From Streptococcus parasanguinis (GTDB taxonomy: Bacteria; Bacillota; Bacilli; Lactobacillales; Streptococcaceae), in contig JAGZZN010000021.1 in assembly GCA_018377375.1 (NCBI GenBank), positions 1 to 29,896 on the forward strand: 29,896 bases of DNA, given 5' to 3'. The notes under the pieces are model-generated. The model was not told the DNA's origin and ran no database searches. It saw nothing but the letters and a program-made list of their open reading frames with translations. Position numbers and translations under genes: made by a program. Numbering within the stretch: the stretch's first letter is position 1; each line of letters starts with the position of its first letter. This document shows, in pieces, positions 7,649-15,221 of the stretch.

Positions 7649-7749
7649 TCTTGGATTTAGTACTAATGTATTTTGCGCTTTTGACACAATCCGCAGCCCG
7701 TGTTCAATTCGTTTTGGACCCCTTCGCTTTTTAATTTTTAGGCTCAGGC

Positions 7750-7774
7750 TAAAACAGTTCCCCGAACTGTTTTA
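7750..7774. repeat. Perfect inverted repeat, 11-bp arms
   Basis: TAAAACAGTTC (7750-7760) pairs perfectly with GAACTGTTTTA (7764-7774) across a CCC loop. There is no U-tract on either strand, so it is not a standard terminator. It lies in the gene-free island between convergent genes. Confidence 0.75.
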
Positions 7775-7790
7775 CTCCCAAAACTCCCGA

Positions 7791-7824
7791 GTGCTTGAAA
7801 CAATAATGTTTCAAGCACTTTTCT
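7791..7824. terminator. Hairpin with 12-bp arms and short T-tract, possible terminator
   Basis: GTGCTTGAAACA (7791-7802) pairs perfectly with TGTTTCAAGCAC (7807-7818) across a 4-nt loop, followed on the plus strand by TTTTCTC. It may stop plus-strand read-through. On the minus strand it lies past the glucosidase stop but lacks a T-run. Confidence 0.55.
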
Positions 7825-7951
7825 CACGGCGGAAAGTTTCAGTTTATACTTGACTGATTCTAAAGTATAGAAAACTTATATAAATTTCTCCAGAATATTT
7901 AATGAAAATACTATTCTACATTAAAGTCTGACACTGATGCAAAGTTTCTCC

Positions 7952-9619
7952 TTATTCCACCAATTCCAGCACGATGCTTTGGTAAGGGACCAATTCTAAT
8001 ACCTGGTCTCCTTCTTGGAACAACCCAGCAGTATTATTTAAAACGAGCGTTTTAATCGGAGCTGGTAACTCCAAAGTGGCCTGGCGATTTTGGAAATTGC
8101 TGATTACCAAGATACGCTTGTCTCCACGGCGTTCGAAGGCGATGATATTCTCGCGGTCCCGATAAGCTGGGATCATATCTCCAAACCGGATGGTATTTCC
8201 ATAGAGGGGATGGCGATACAAGGCCGTCAGCTGACGGTAATAATTCAAAATAGAATCTGGATCCTTTTCCTGGTCTTCCACATTAATGGAATAATCTGGT
8301 TTGGGACTGATCAGCCAGGCTGGTCCATCGCTAAAGCCCAGACCTGGCTCTCTTGTCCACTGCATCGGTGTCCGCGCATTGTCTCGGCTGTAGTTGGTAA
8401 TCACTGCTAAGGCTTCTTCCTCGCTCAAACCAGCTTCTTTAGCCACATGGTAGCCATTGATGGTCGCGATATCATCAAAGTCCTCTACTGATTCAAAGAC
8501 TTGGTTTTCCATTCCAATTTCTTGGCCTTGATAGATAAACGGAATTCCCTTGCGCAAAACCTGAATAGTTCCTAGGGCTTTTTTACTGGTGTCGTTTACT
8601 GGATCTTCAGCAATATAATGGGACACCCCACGAGGCTCATCGTGGTTTTCGATGATGGTCGAAAGAACCCCAATCCTATCTGCGCGCTCATGCGCTTGGA
8701 AAATACTTTCCTTGAGTTCATCTGCTGTTGGAAGACTATGGTCAAACCAGCCTTTTCCTTCTTGGCCCAGCATGGTTTGTTTGAAATCAAATATCGATGA
8801 GAAAACGCCATCTTTTCCGATAAAGAAATGCAACTCTTCGTCGGTTTCATTGAACACTTCCCCTACTGTGAAAGCATTGTACTTGGCAAAGGTTTGCTCA
8901 TTTAACTCTTGCAAGAAGGGTTCAATCGATTGGGCATTCACTAGAGACTCCGGTACTGGGACCAAGCCATTTTCGCGATCAGACGGAAGCGAACGCCATT
9001 CTAGATCTTTTTTGATATTGATAATAGCATCGATCCGAAAGCCCGCAATTCCCTTGTCCAACCACCAGTTGATCATCTTGTAAATTTCTTCGCGCAAGAC
9101 AGGATTTTGCCAATTGAGATCCGGCTGGTCCTTGTGGAAAGAATGGAGATAGTACTTATTGGTGCCAGGAACTGGCTCCCAAACACTGCCCCCAAAGTAA
9201 CTTTCCCAGTTGTTGGGTTCTTTATCACTTTCGATAAAATAAAAGTAATCCGCATAAGGGCCATCTGGATCCGCTAAAGCCTTTTGGAACCACTCGTGAT
9301 GACTGGAGCAATGGTTGACCACCAAGTCCATGATAATGGAAATGCCCCGCTTCTTACCTTCCGCAATCAACTCTTCCATATCTTCCATGGTCCCAAAAAG
9401 GGGGTCAATGGCATAATAATCGGAAATATCATATCCCTGGTCAATAAAAGGACTCTTGTAAACAGGAGATAGCCAGAGAATATCAATCCCTAAGTCTTGA
9501 AGGTAATCTAGTTTCTCCGTGATTCCGTTTAAATCCCCAACACCATCGCCATTGCTATCCTTAAAGCTTTTTGGGTAGATCTGGTAAGCAACCTTCCCCT
9601 TCCACCAGTCTTTTTCCAT
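7952..9619 (-). CDS. GH13 alpha-glucosidase (oligo-1,6-glucosidase-like)
   Basis: This 555-residue glycoside hydrolase family 13 enzyme should release glucose from the non-reducing end of short alpha-glucosides in the cytoplasm. The (beta/alpha)8 barrel begins at WWKGKVAYQIYPKSF. The catalytic residues are visible: nucleophile D197 in GFRIDAI, acid/base E254 in TVGEVFN, and stabilising D327 in ENHDEPR. The QIYPKSF and NGDGVGDL motifs place it in the oligo-1,6-glucosidase/trehalose-6-phosphate hydrolase/DexB group. The residue after the nucleophile is Ala198, not the Val typical of alpha-1,6-specific enzymes, so linkage preference is uncertain. It lies 66 nt downstream of msmK, an arrangement resembling the msmK-dexB pair of S. 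mutans, but the sequence differs from the DexB I know. The start has an AAGGAG site. Confidence 0.88.
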   Translation of the reverse strand: MEKDWWKGKVAYQIYPKSFKDSNGDGVGDLNGITEKLDYLQDLGIDILWLSPVYKSPFIDQGYDISDYYAIDPLFGTMEDMEELIAEGKKRGISIIMDLVVNHCSSHHEWFQKALADPDGPYADYFYFIESDKEPNNWESYFGGSVWEPVPGTNKYYLHSFHKDQPDLNWQNPVLREEIYKMINWWLDKGIAGFRIDAIINIKKDLEWRSLPSDRENGLVPVPESLVNAQSIEPFLQELNEQTFAKYNAFTVGEVFNETDEELHFFIGKDGVFSSIFDFKQTMLGQEGKGWFDHSLPTADELKESIFQAHERADRIGVLSTIIENHDEPRGVSHYIAEDPVNDTSKKALGTIQVLRKGIPFIYQGQEIGMENQVFESVEDFDDIATINGYHVAKEAGLSEEEALAVITNYSRDNARTPMQWTREPGLGFSDGPAWLISPKPDYSINVEDQEKDPDSILNYYRQLTALYRHPLYGNTIRFGDMIPAYRDRENIIAFERRGDKRILVISNFQNRQATLELPAPIKTLVLNNTAGLFQEGDQVLELVPYQSIVLELVE

Positions 9620-9640
9620 ATTTTGTCTCCTTAAAATGAA

Positions 9641-9669
9641 AGAGACCGAGACAAATTGTCTCAGTCTCT
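9641..9669 (-). terminator. Hairpin between msmK and the GH13 gene, possible attenuating terminator
   Basis: On the minus strand a 13-pair stem (AGAGACTGAGACA against TGTCTCGGTCTCT, one T.G pair) with a 3-nt loop is followed by TTTCATTTT. The T-run is imperfect, so it may lower rather than abolish expression of the downstream glucosidase, or protect the msmK mRNA 3' end. Confidence 0.65.
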
Positions 9670-9685
9670 ATAGTGTCAGTAGGTA

Positions 9686-10816
9686 TTAGTATACTGTTTT
9701 TTCAGTTTCTTTGTCGAAGAAGTGAGCTTTGTTCAAGTCAAATCCAAGTTCGATGGTTGCACCAGTTCCAAGGTAGTCACGCGCATCCACTTTAGCGATG
9801 AATTCGTTGTCACCAACTTGGCAGTACAAGTGAGATTCAGAACCGAGCAACTCAGACACAGAGATCGTAGCTTTCACAACTGATTCTGGGAAAGTTTCAA
9901 GGAATGCAGCTTCTGTATTCACGTCTTCTGGACGAATACCAAAGATCAATTCTTTACCATCATAGCCTTTTTCACGAAGAACTTTCAAAGCACCTTCTGG
10001 AACTTTCAAATTCAATCCATTGGCAACGATGTGTCCACCTTCCAATTTTACATTGATGAAGTTCATCGCAGGGCTTCCGATGAATCCAGCTACGAATTTG
10101 TTCACTGGGTTTTTGTATACTTCTTGAGGAGTTCCGATTTGTTCTACACGTCCGATTGTACCAGTACCTGCAGGGTTTTTAGTAGCAGACATGATAACGA
10201 TACGGTCAGCCAATGTCATCGCTTCTGTTTGGTCGTGGGTTACATAGATCGTTGTAGCTCCGATACGACGGTGGATTTTCGCGATTTCAGCACGCATGGA
10301 CACACGCAATTTAGCATCCAAGTTTGACAAAGGTTCGTCCATCAAGAATACTTTTGCATCACGGACAATGGCACGTCCCATGGCAACACGTTGACGTTGA
10401 CCACCAGAAAGGTCAGCTGGTTTACGATCCAAGAATTCTTTCAAGCCAAGGATTTCAGCTGCTTCTTGTACACGTTTGTCGATATCTTCCTTGCTGTATT
10501 TACGCAATTTCAAACCAAAGGCCATGTTATCGTACACAGTCATGTGTGGGTAAAGAGCGTAGTTTTGGAATACCATGGCGATATCACGGTCTTTAGGTGC
10601 CACGTTGTTTACAACAGTGCCATCGATCGAACATTCACCTTCTGTGATGTCTTCAAGACCAGCGATCATACGAAGAGTCGTTGATTTACCACATCCTGAA
10701 GGACCTACGAAAACGATAAATTCTTTGTCTTTGATGTCCAAGTTGAAGTCTTCAACTGAGTAATGTTCGCTGTTTGGATATTTTTTATAAATGTGACTAA
10801 GATTCAATTCTACCAT
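9686..10816 (-). CDS. msmK: Multiple-sugar ABC transporter ATP-binding protein MsmK
   Basis: MsmK is the ATPase that powers several streptococcal carbohydrate ABC importers whose own operons lack an ATPase. The 376-residue product has Walker A GPSGCGKST at 38-46, the signature LSGGQ at 136-140, Walker B VFLMDEP at 156-162 and the switch histidine H194 in YVTHD. A C-terminal OB-fold regulatory domain of the MalK/UgpC type spans about residues 236-376, with the GIRPEDV motif. No permease or solute-binding gene is adjacent, as expected for a shared ATPase. A cre-like site lies 38 nt upstream of the start. The gene precedes a GH13 alpha-glucosidase, which suggests coordinated uptake and breakdown of glucosides. 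Confidence 0.95.
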   Translation of the reverse strand: MVELNLSHIYKKYPNSEHYSVEDFNLDIKDKEFIVFVGPSGCGKSTTLRMIAGLEDITEGECSIDGTVVNNVAPKDRDIAMVFQNYALYPHMTVYDNMAFGLKLRKYSKEDIDKRVQEAAEILGLKEFLDRKPADLSGGQRQRVAMGRAIVRDAKVFLMDEPLSNLDAKLRVSMRAEIAKIHRRIGATTIYVTHDQTEAMTLADRIVIMSATKNPAGTGTIGRVEQIGTPQEVYKNPVNKFVAGFIGSPAMNFINVKLEGGHIVANGLNLKVPEGALKVLREKGYDGKELIFGIRPEDVNTEAAFLETFPESVVKATISVSELLGSESHLYCQVGDNEFIAKVDARDYLGTGATIELGFDLNKAHFFDKETEKTVY

Positions 10817-10837
10817 GATGGTACTCCTTTGATTTTT

Positions 10838-10867
10838 ATAGTTCTATTGTAAATGAAAACGTTTTAC
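10838..10867 (-). promoter_or_regulatory. msmK upstream region: -10 box and cre-like palindrome
   Basis: On the minus strand TACAAT lies about 30 nt before the msmK ATG, without a clear -35. Immediately upstream is a palindrome centred on AAAACGTTTT (10854-10867), matching by eye 12 of 14 positions of the CcpA cre consensus. The position would suit catabolite control of msmK. Confidence 0.5.
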
Positions 10868-10885
10868 AAATCTATGGCAAGTCTC

Positions 10886-10927
10886 ACAAAAAAGAAAAAG
10901 AGTTTTGTGCAAGTTGCACAAAACTCT
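10886..10927 (-). terminator. Intrinsic terminator of the pnp-cysS operon
   Basis: AGTTTTGTGCAA (10901-10912) and TTGCACAAAACT (10914-10925) form a perfect inverted repeat, extended by two more pairs. On the minus strand it is followed by TTTTTCTTTTTT. It lies 14 nt past the stop of the regulator gene. Confidence 0.9.
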
Positions 10928-10940
10928 GGATTGATTCCGT

Positions 10941-11801
10941 TTAAATCACATCTTGTAAGACCAAATGATAGCACAGGGCTAGATCTGTCAGATTTTTCAA
11001 CTGAAGACCCGTCAACTCCTCCCACTTGTCAATCTTATATTGGAGAGAATTGCGGTGGAGATAGAGTTGCTGGGCGGCCTTGGTGACGACTGCCCCATTG
11101 TCCCAAAGAGCAACAATGATGTCTTGCAATTGATCTTGACTTTCAATCAACTGATGCAAGCTTGTTTTGATTGGGGTGAGATCTAAATCTGCCTGCTCGA
11201 TTCCCCACAGATAGAGTTGGGAAAAGCGATAGACACCTTGATGGCCTTCTCGAATCCAAGCTCGAAAGACAGCCTGTTCTGCTCGGATGACAGGAGACAC
11301 TTTCCCGTCTTTAGACTCGGTCCATACTTGCCCGACCAGGATAGATAAACGAATATTGAAGTCATACTCCATGGCAGAGACGGTATCTTTTAAGATATCG
11401 GCCACAGGCAAAGACTGGTCTTGGTCCAGAATGAGCACATAGTCCTGCCCACTCAGTTGCAAGGTTGCTCGGAAGTTGGGCAAGAGTGTCTGCATCATCT
11501 CTAACCAAGAAGCTGTCCCTTCCGCTGTTGAATGCGAGATGTGGCAATAGACGAGCTGCATTTTTTTGATGACTTGAGGGGCTTCTCCCTTTCCATCGAT
11601 CAGGTATTGGTACCAAGGATTAGGGGCAACCTCTTCTTCACCGCCCAACCAGGAAATCAATTGTTTTTCTCGCTCGGTTAGCTCTTCTTCCTTCAGCAGC
11701 AGCCATTGATGAGCCTGAAGGGGAATGGCTACATAACCAGCTGGTGGATTGGCTTGATCCGTCACCTCTGCATGAGGAAACCACTCTCTGATATTTTTCA
11801 C
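10941..11801 (-). CDS. PucR/CdaR-type helix-turn-helix regulator
   Basis: This protein of about 286 residues has a C-terminal PucR-type helix-turn-helix (about the last 60 residues). The stretch LWDNGAVVTKAAQQLYLHRN, followed by SLQYKIDKWEELTGL, is the typical pattern of a staggered HTH after a GGDEF-like fold in CdaR/PucR proteins. The N-terminal 220 residues have no recognisable ligand domain. I place the start at the GTG at 11799-11801. It overlaps the mrnC stop as GTGA and has AAGGAAG upstream; the frame stays open about 33 nt further, but that would add the basic peptide MHPASRRRKKA. It is the last gene of the pnp-cysE-cysS operon. Its targets and signal are unknown. Confidence 0.75.
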   Translation of the reverse strand: MKNIREWFPHAEVTDQANPPAGYVAIPLQAHQWLLLKEEELTEREKQLISWLGGEEEVAPNPWYQYLIDGKGEAPQVIKKMQLVYCHISHSTAEGTASWLEMMQTLLPNFRATLQLSGQDYVLILDQDQSLPVADILKDTVSAMEYDFNIRLSILVGQVWTESKDGKVSPVIRAEQAVFRAWIREGHQGVYRFSQLYLWGIEQADLDLTPIKTSLHQLIESQDQLQDIIVALWDNGAVVTKAAQQLYLHRNSLQYKIDKWEELTGLQLKNLTDLALCYHLVLQDVI

Positions 11802-12196
11802 TGCTTTCTTCCTTCTTCTACTTGCTGGATGCACCAGTCAATCAGCTCTTCTAGACGATAGAGCTCCCCCGTCATATGGAGATAACCCATGACAGCCTCA
11901 AAGCCCGTCGACATGCGATAGGTCACGACATCCGCATTTTTGGCCTTGGTATGACTATTGGTATTGCGACCGCGCTTGTAGATCTCCAACTCTTTTTCCG
12001 TCAGAATTTCTTGCTCCAGCATGCTTTCAATCAAGCTGGCTTGAGCCCTAGCAGAGACATAGCGGGTGGCAGCCTGGTGAAGCTTATTGGGCTTGGTCAT
12101 CCCTTGAAAAATCAAGTGTCTGCGAATATACATGGAATAGACCGCATCTCCCTCAAAGGCAAGGGCAATTCCATTGATTAGATTGACATCAATCAC
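11798..12196 (-). CDS. mrnC: Mini-ribonuclease III
   Basis: Mini-III is an RNase III-like enzyme without a double-stranded RNA-binding domain. In Bacillus it matures the ends of 23S rRNA. The 132-residue product matches the family length and has the catalytic ALAFEGDAVYSMYIRRHL segment (acidic residues in EGD) near residues 11-28, the YVSARAQA motif, and the GRNTNSHTKAKNADVVTYR block with the second acidic site. The start is a GTG at 12194-12196, overlapping the cysS stop by 8 nt. The cysS-mrnC order is conserved in Firmicutes and supports the call. Confidence 0.93.
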   Translation of the reverse strand: MIDVNLINGIALAFEGDAVYSMYIRRHLIFQGMTKPNKLHQAATRYVSARAQASLIESMLEQEILTEKELEIYKRGRNTNSHTKAKNADVVTYRMSTGFEAVMGYLHMTGELYRLEELIDWCIQQVEEGRKQ

Positions 12197-13532
12197 GTGT
12201 CCACCTTACACCTTCTTTTGTATCCAAGAGCTTGATTCCTTGCGCAGCTAATTCATCGCGAATAGCATCTGCACGCGCAAAATCTTTCTTAGCCCGCGCT
12301 TCCTGACGTTCAGCGATCAAGGCTTCAATATCTGCATCCAAGACTTCTTCGACAAAGACCACTCCAAAGACTTCTAACATCTTGGTCAAGGCATCCTTGA
12401 CGTCTTGGTTGTAGTGACCTGAATTGATCCATTTAGCCAATTCAAAGACGACAGTGATGCCGTTTGCCGCATTGATATCTTCATCCATAGCCGCGATAAA
12501 CTTGTCCACAAAGCTTTGTAAGTCTGCTGGATCCACTTCTCCTTTGAACGGTTGCTCATAGGTATTTTTCAAATACTTGAGGTTGGTCTCCGCATCGCGC
12601 ACCGCTTTTTCTGTGAAGTTAATGGGCTTGCGGTAGTGCTGGGTTGCAAAGAAGAAGCGAAGCACTTGGCCGTCGATAGTCTTCAATGCATCATGCACGG
12701 TGATAAAGTTGCCTAAGGACTTGGACATCTTGACATTATCAATATTGACAAAGCCATTGTGCATCCAGTAATTGGCAAAAGTCTTGCCTGTTTTAGCTTC
12801 AGACTGAGCAATTTCGTTGGTATGATGCGGAAACTCAAGGTCAGCTCCACCACCGTGGATATCAATAGTATCGCCTAAAATCCCCGTTGACATGACCGAA
12901 CACTCAATGTGCCAACCAGGACGACCAGGTCCCCAAGGGCTGTCCCAAGAAATCTCACCTGGTTTGGCAGCTTTCCAAAGGGCAAAGTCGACTGGATTTT
13001 CCTTGCGAGCTGTTTCTTCATCTGTCCGACCTGAAGCGCCTAGCTCCAAGTCTTCTAGGGTTTTATTGGCTAACTTAGCATAGTTGTGGGATTTTTCCAC
13101 ACGGAAATAGACATCGCCTTGGCTCTCATAGGCATAGCCTTTTTCGATCAAGTCAGCGACAAAACGAATGATGTCATCCATAAACTCGACCACACGAGGG
13201 TGGCGGGTTGCAGGTTTCACGCCAAGAGCCGTCACATCCTCACGAAAGGCCGCAATATACTTGTCTGCCACTTCCTGAGGTGTGATGCCTTCTTCTTTGG
13301 CACGGTTAATGATCTTATCATCCACATCTGTAAAGTTGGAAATATAGGCAACTTCGTAGCCACGATACTCAAAGTAGCGACGAATCGTGTCAAAGGCTAC
13401 CGTTGAACGGGCATTCCCTACGTGGATATAGTTGTAAACCGTTGGCCCACAAACATACATGCGGACCTTTCCTTCCTCGATGGGGATAAATTCTCGCAGA
13501 TCACGAGACATAGTATCATAAATTTTTAACAC
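12189..13532 (-). CDS. cysS: Cysteinyl-tRNA synthetase
   Basis: This class I synthetase attaches cysteine to tRNA-Cys using ATP. The 447-residue product has the HIGH-type motif HVGN at 37-40, the KMSKS loop at 268-272, and the zinc-site residues C28 in MYVCGPTVYN, C211 in HIECS, and the HHTNE segment at 236-240. The helical anticodon-binding C-terminus ends in IKLLDTKEGVRWTRD, typical of streptococcal CysS. The start is a GTG at 13530-13532 preceded by AAAGGAAA. It lies downstream of cysE on one operon, so cysteine synthesis and charging can be co-expressed. No T-box was found upstream. Confidence 0.97.
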   Translation of the reverse strand: MLKIYDTMSRDLREFIPIEEGKVRMYVCGPTVYNYIHVGNARSTVAFDTIRRYFEYRGYEVAYISNFTDVDDKIINRAKEEGITPQEVADKYIAAFREDVTALGVKPATRHPRVVEFMDDIIRFVADLIEKGYAYESQGDVYFRVEKSHNYAKLANKTLEDLELGASGRTDEETARKENPVDFALWKAAKPGEISWDSPWGPGRPGWHIECSVMSTGILGDTIDIHGGGADLEFPHHTNEIAQSEAKTGKTFANYWMHNGFVNIDNVKMSKSLGNFITVHDALKTIDGQVLRFFFATQHYRKPINFTEKAVRDAETNLKYLKNTYEQPFKGEVDPADLQSFVDKFIAAMDEDINAANGITVVFELAKWINSGHYNQDVKDALTKMLEVFGVVFVEEVLDADIEALIAERQEARAKKDFARADAIRDELAAQGIKLLDTKEGVRWTRD

Positions 13533-13573
13533 GCTTCATTTCCTTTCTGTTTCTAGATTTTGAATCTATATTC

Positions 13574-14338
13574 TCATTTTTCCAACTCTAACGCAATATC
13601 GACAGCAATCTTAAAGAAAGTCATAGCATCTGCTTTTCTATCTTCACGTCTAGCATCCCATTCGTGATTGTGATGATCCACATAGTCAGCCGTGTAGAAA
13701 AATTGATAGACCTTGGCTTGTCGATATTGAGCCCAAGCCATGATAGCCGAAGCTTCCATATCTACAACTTTCGCTCCTGCTGCAAGTCTTCGTTTAACCT
13801 TAGCAGCTGTTTCACGATAGAAGGCATCTGTCGTCCAAGCTTTAGTCCGAATGTGCTCAATACCAGATTTGTTCAAAGCGTTCTCCAGAGTTGAGAGAAT
13901 CGCTTCATCATAAGAAATCTCATCACTTGCTGGAGCGTAGTGGTAACTTGTACCTTCATCGCGTAGAGCTGAACTTGGTATAATAATTTTATCTGCTTGA
14001 ATAGACTGATCTAGAACTCCACAAGAGCCCAGAACAATAAAGTTGTTAAAACCTCTCGCTTTGAGTTCTTCTAAGAAACCCACAACCATTGGAGCTCCAA
14101 TAGTAGCCATAGCAACTGCAAGTTTAAGTCCATCTACTTCATAGATATACCATGGAAATTTGCCATTTAGGTTGGTGAGATAACCACCTTCATAGACTCC
14201 GTCTATCTGCTTGACTCTTTCCACTATCTCTCCATTAAAAGACAGAATAATAGTGTCACAAATTTCTCCACTACTAAGAAGGCTTCGATCAGTTGGCTCT
14301 ATCACAGCAGGTACATTTTCAAATTCTTCTAGTAACAT
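13574..14338 (-). CDS. Nucleoside phosphorylase (PNP/UDP family)
   Basis: This 254-residue protein belongs to the PNP_UDP_1 superfamily, which splits nucleosides into base and (deoxy)ribose-1-phosphate. It shows the phosphate-binding Gly-rich segment MATIGAPMVVGFLEEL, the VLGSCGVL strand, and the signature VDMEASAIMAWAQYR near the C-terminus, where the Glu binds ribose. It resembles uridine-phosphorylase-like members most, but base specificity cannot be assigned. It starts four bases after the GNAT stop and ends 41 nt before the cysS start, so it is inside the operon. Several stretches look lower in GC than the flanking genes, which may mean a later insertion. Confidence 0.82.
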   Translation of the reverse strand: MLLEEFENVPAVIEPTDRSLLSSGEICDTIILSFNGEIVERVKQIDGVYEGGYLTNLNGKFPWYIYEVDGLKLAVAMATIGAPMVVGFLEELKARGFNNFIVLGSCGVLDQSIQADKIIIPSSALRDEGTSYHYAPASDEISYDEAILSTLENALNKSGIEHIRTKAWTTDAFYRETAAKVKRRLAAGAKVVDMEASAIMAWAQYRQAKVYQFFYTADYVDHHNHEWDARREDRKADAMTFFKIAVDIALELEK

Positions 14339-14342
14339 TTAT

Positions 14343-15209
14343 TCACTCTTTCCTATCTAGATAAACCGCCTGAGTCTGTTTGATAAAGCCAATCTTTTCA
14401 TACAAGCGTTTGGCACCTACATTGCTATCTTCCACTGCAATCTGAAATTCCTTATCATTTTGCTCAATGAGTTGGTTGATGAGGGATTTTGCCAGATAGC
14501 TTCCGTAACCTTGCCCACGATAGACTTCAGCAATCGCAAGTCCATAAAGGTAATTGCATTTTCCAGATACATCGACCGTACAAACGCCAATCACTTGACC
14601 TTCTTTGAGTAATATGTACAGCAGACTATCAGGATCCTTCAAAGCCTCTGAAATGTATCTGTGGCTCACTTCCGGTGCTTCCACTTCATCTGAAAAGGCT
14701 TGGTGGTGGAGCTGGGCAATGGCTTCAAGATAAGAAGGTTCTGCCAAGAGCACATCGACATCCGAACGGGAATCTAATGCATAAGCAGTTCGATCACGTC
14801 CTAACCAGGTTTCAGTCTCTTCATCCTCGACCAGTCCCCAATTGCTGGCAAAATCAGGATGATTCTCTAAAAAAATACGCTCTGTCTGAAAAGTCACAGA
14901 CTCAATTGGATAAGATGCCGTTTCTTTCTCAAAACTTCTATACAAAGCACGCGCAATTCCCTGACGACGATGATTAGGGTGGACCAGGATCGCCACATCC
15001 ACATCTGGGTCATCCGCATAGACGGTTAATAGGCCAACAAGTTCATATTTTTTATAATAAAGGAAAAAGGCGGGCATATCGGGGTCAAAATTGAGCATAT
15101 TGGAGAGATAAGGATCCCGAAACGTTCCGTCATACTTCTGACAGATGGCAATAAGGGCCTTTGCTTCCAGTAGTTGGTGGTCATTCAATGTATTGGTTGC
15201 TTGAATCAC
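14343..15209 (-). CDS. Double-domain GNAT acetyltransferase
   Basis: This 288-residue protein contains two GNAT-like folds. The N-terminal half has VDVAILVHPNHRRQGIARALY, matching an acetyl-CoA-binding motif A. The C-terminal half has LYGLAIAEVYRGQGYGSYLA plus the closing motif NVGAKRLYEKIGF. Two-domain GNATs are common in Firmicutes; the acceptor is unknown. The start is a GTG at 15207-15209, with its AAGGAG site overlapping the cysE stop codon (TAAGGAG), so translation is likely coupled to cysE. The same neighbourhood (pnp, cysE, acetyltransferase, cysS) occurs in other streptococci. Confidence 0.87.
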   Translation of the reverse strand: MIQATNTLNDHQLLEAKALIAICQKYDGTFRDPYLSNMLNFDPDMPAFFLYYKKYELVGLLTVYADDPDVDVAILVHPNHRRQGIARALYRSFEKETASYPIESVTFQTERIFLENHPDFASNWGLVEDEETETWLGRDRTAYALDSRSDVDVLLAEPSYLEAIAQLHHQAFSDEVEAPEVSHRYISEALKDPDSLLYILLKEGQVIGVCTVDVSGKCNYLYGLAIAEVYRGQGYGSYLAKSLINQLIEQNDKEFQIAVEDSNVGAKRLYEKIGFIKQTQAVYLDRKE

Positions 15210-15221
15210 GTAGCGATCTCC

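Larger units (their letters stand above)
7361..7951. other. Gene-free hairpin-rich island between convergent genes
   Basis: These 591 bases separate the 3' ends of two convergent genes and hold no credible coding region. In order they contain the M14 terminator, about 110 bases with nothing I recognise, the first copy of a two-hairpin element (7535-7648), about 100 unassigned bases, two perfect hairpins (7750-7774 and 7791-7818), and an A/T-rich stretch up to the glucosidase stop codon. No insertion sequence ends or target duplications were seen. Confidence 0.7.

Noticed and set aside
7620..7853. 77-codon plus-strand reading frame in the gene-free island
   Set aside because: It crosses two perfect hairpins, has low-complexity content and no recognisable domain.
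7952..9619. Naming the GH13 gene dexB or treC
   Set aside because: The sequence differs from the DexB I know beyond the shared family motifs, and no trehalose transporter is adjacent, so the specificity is left open.
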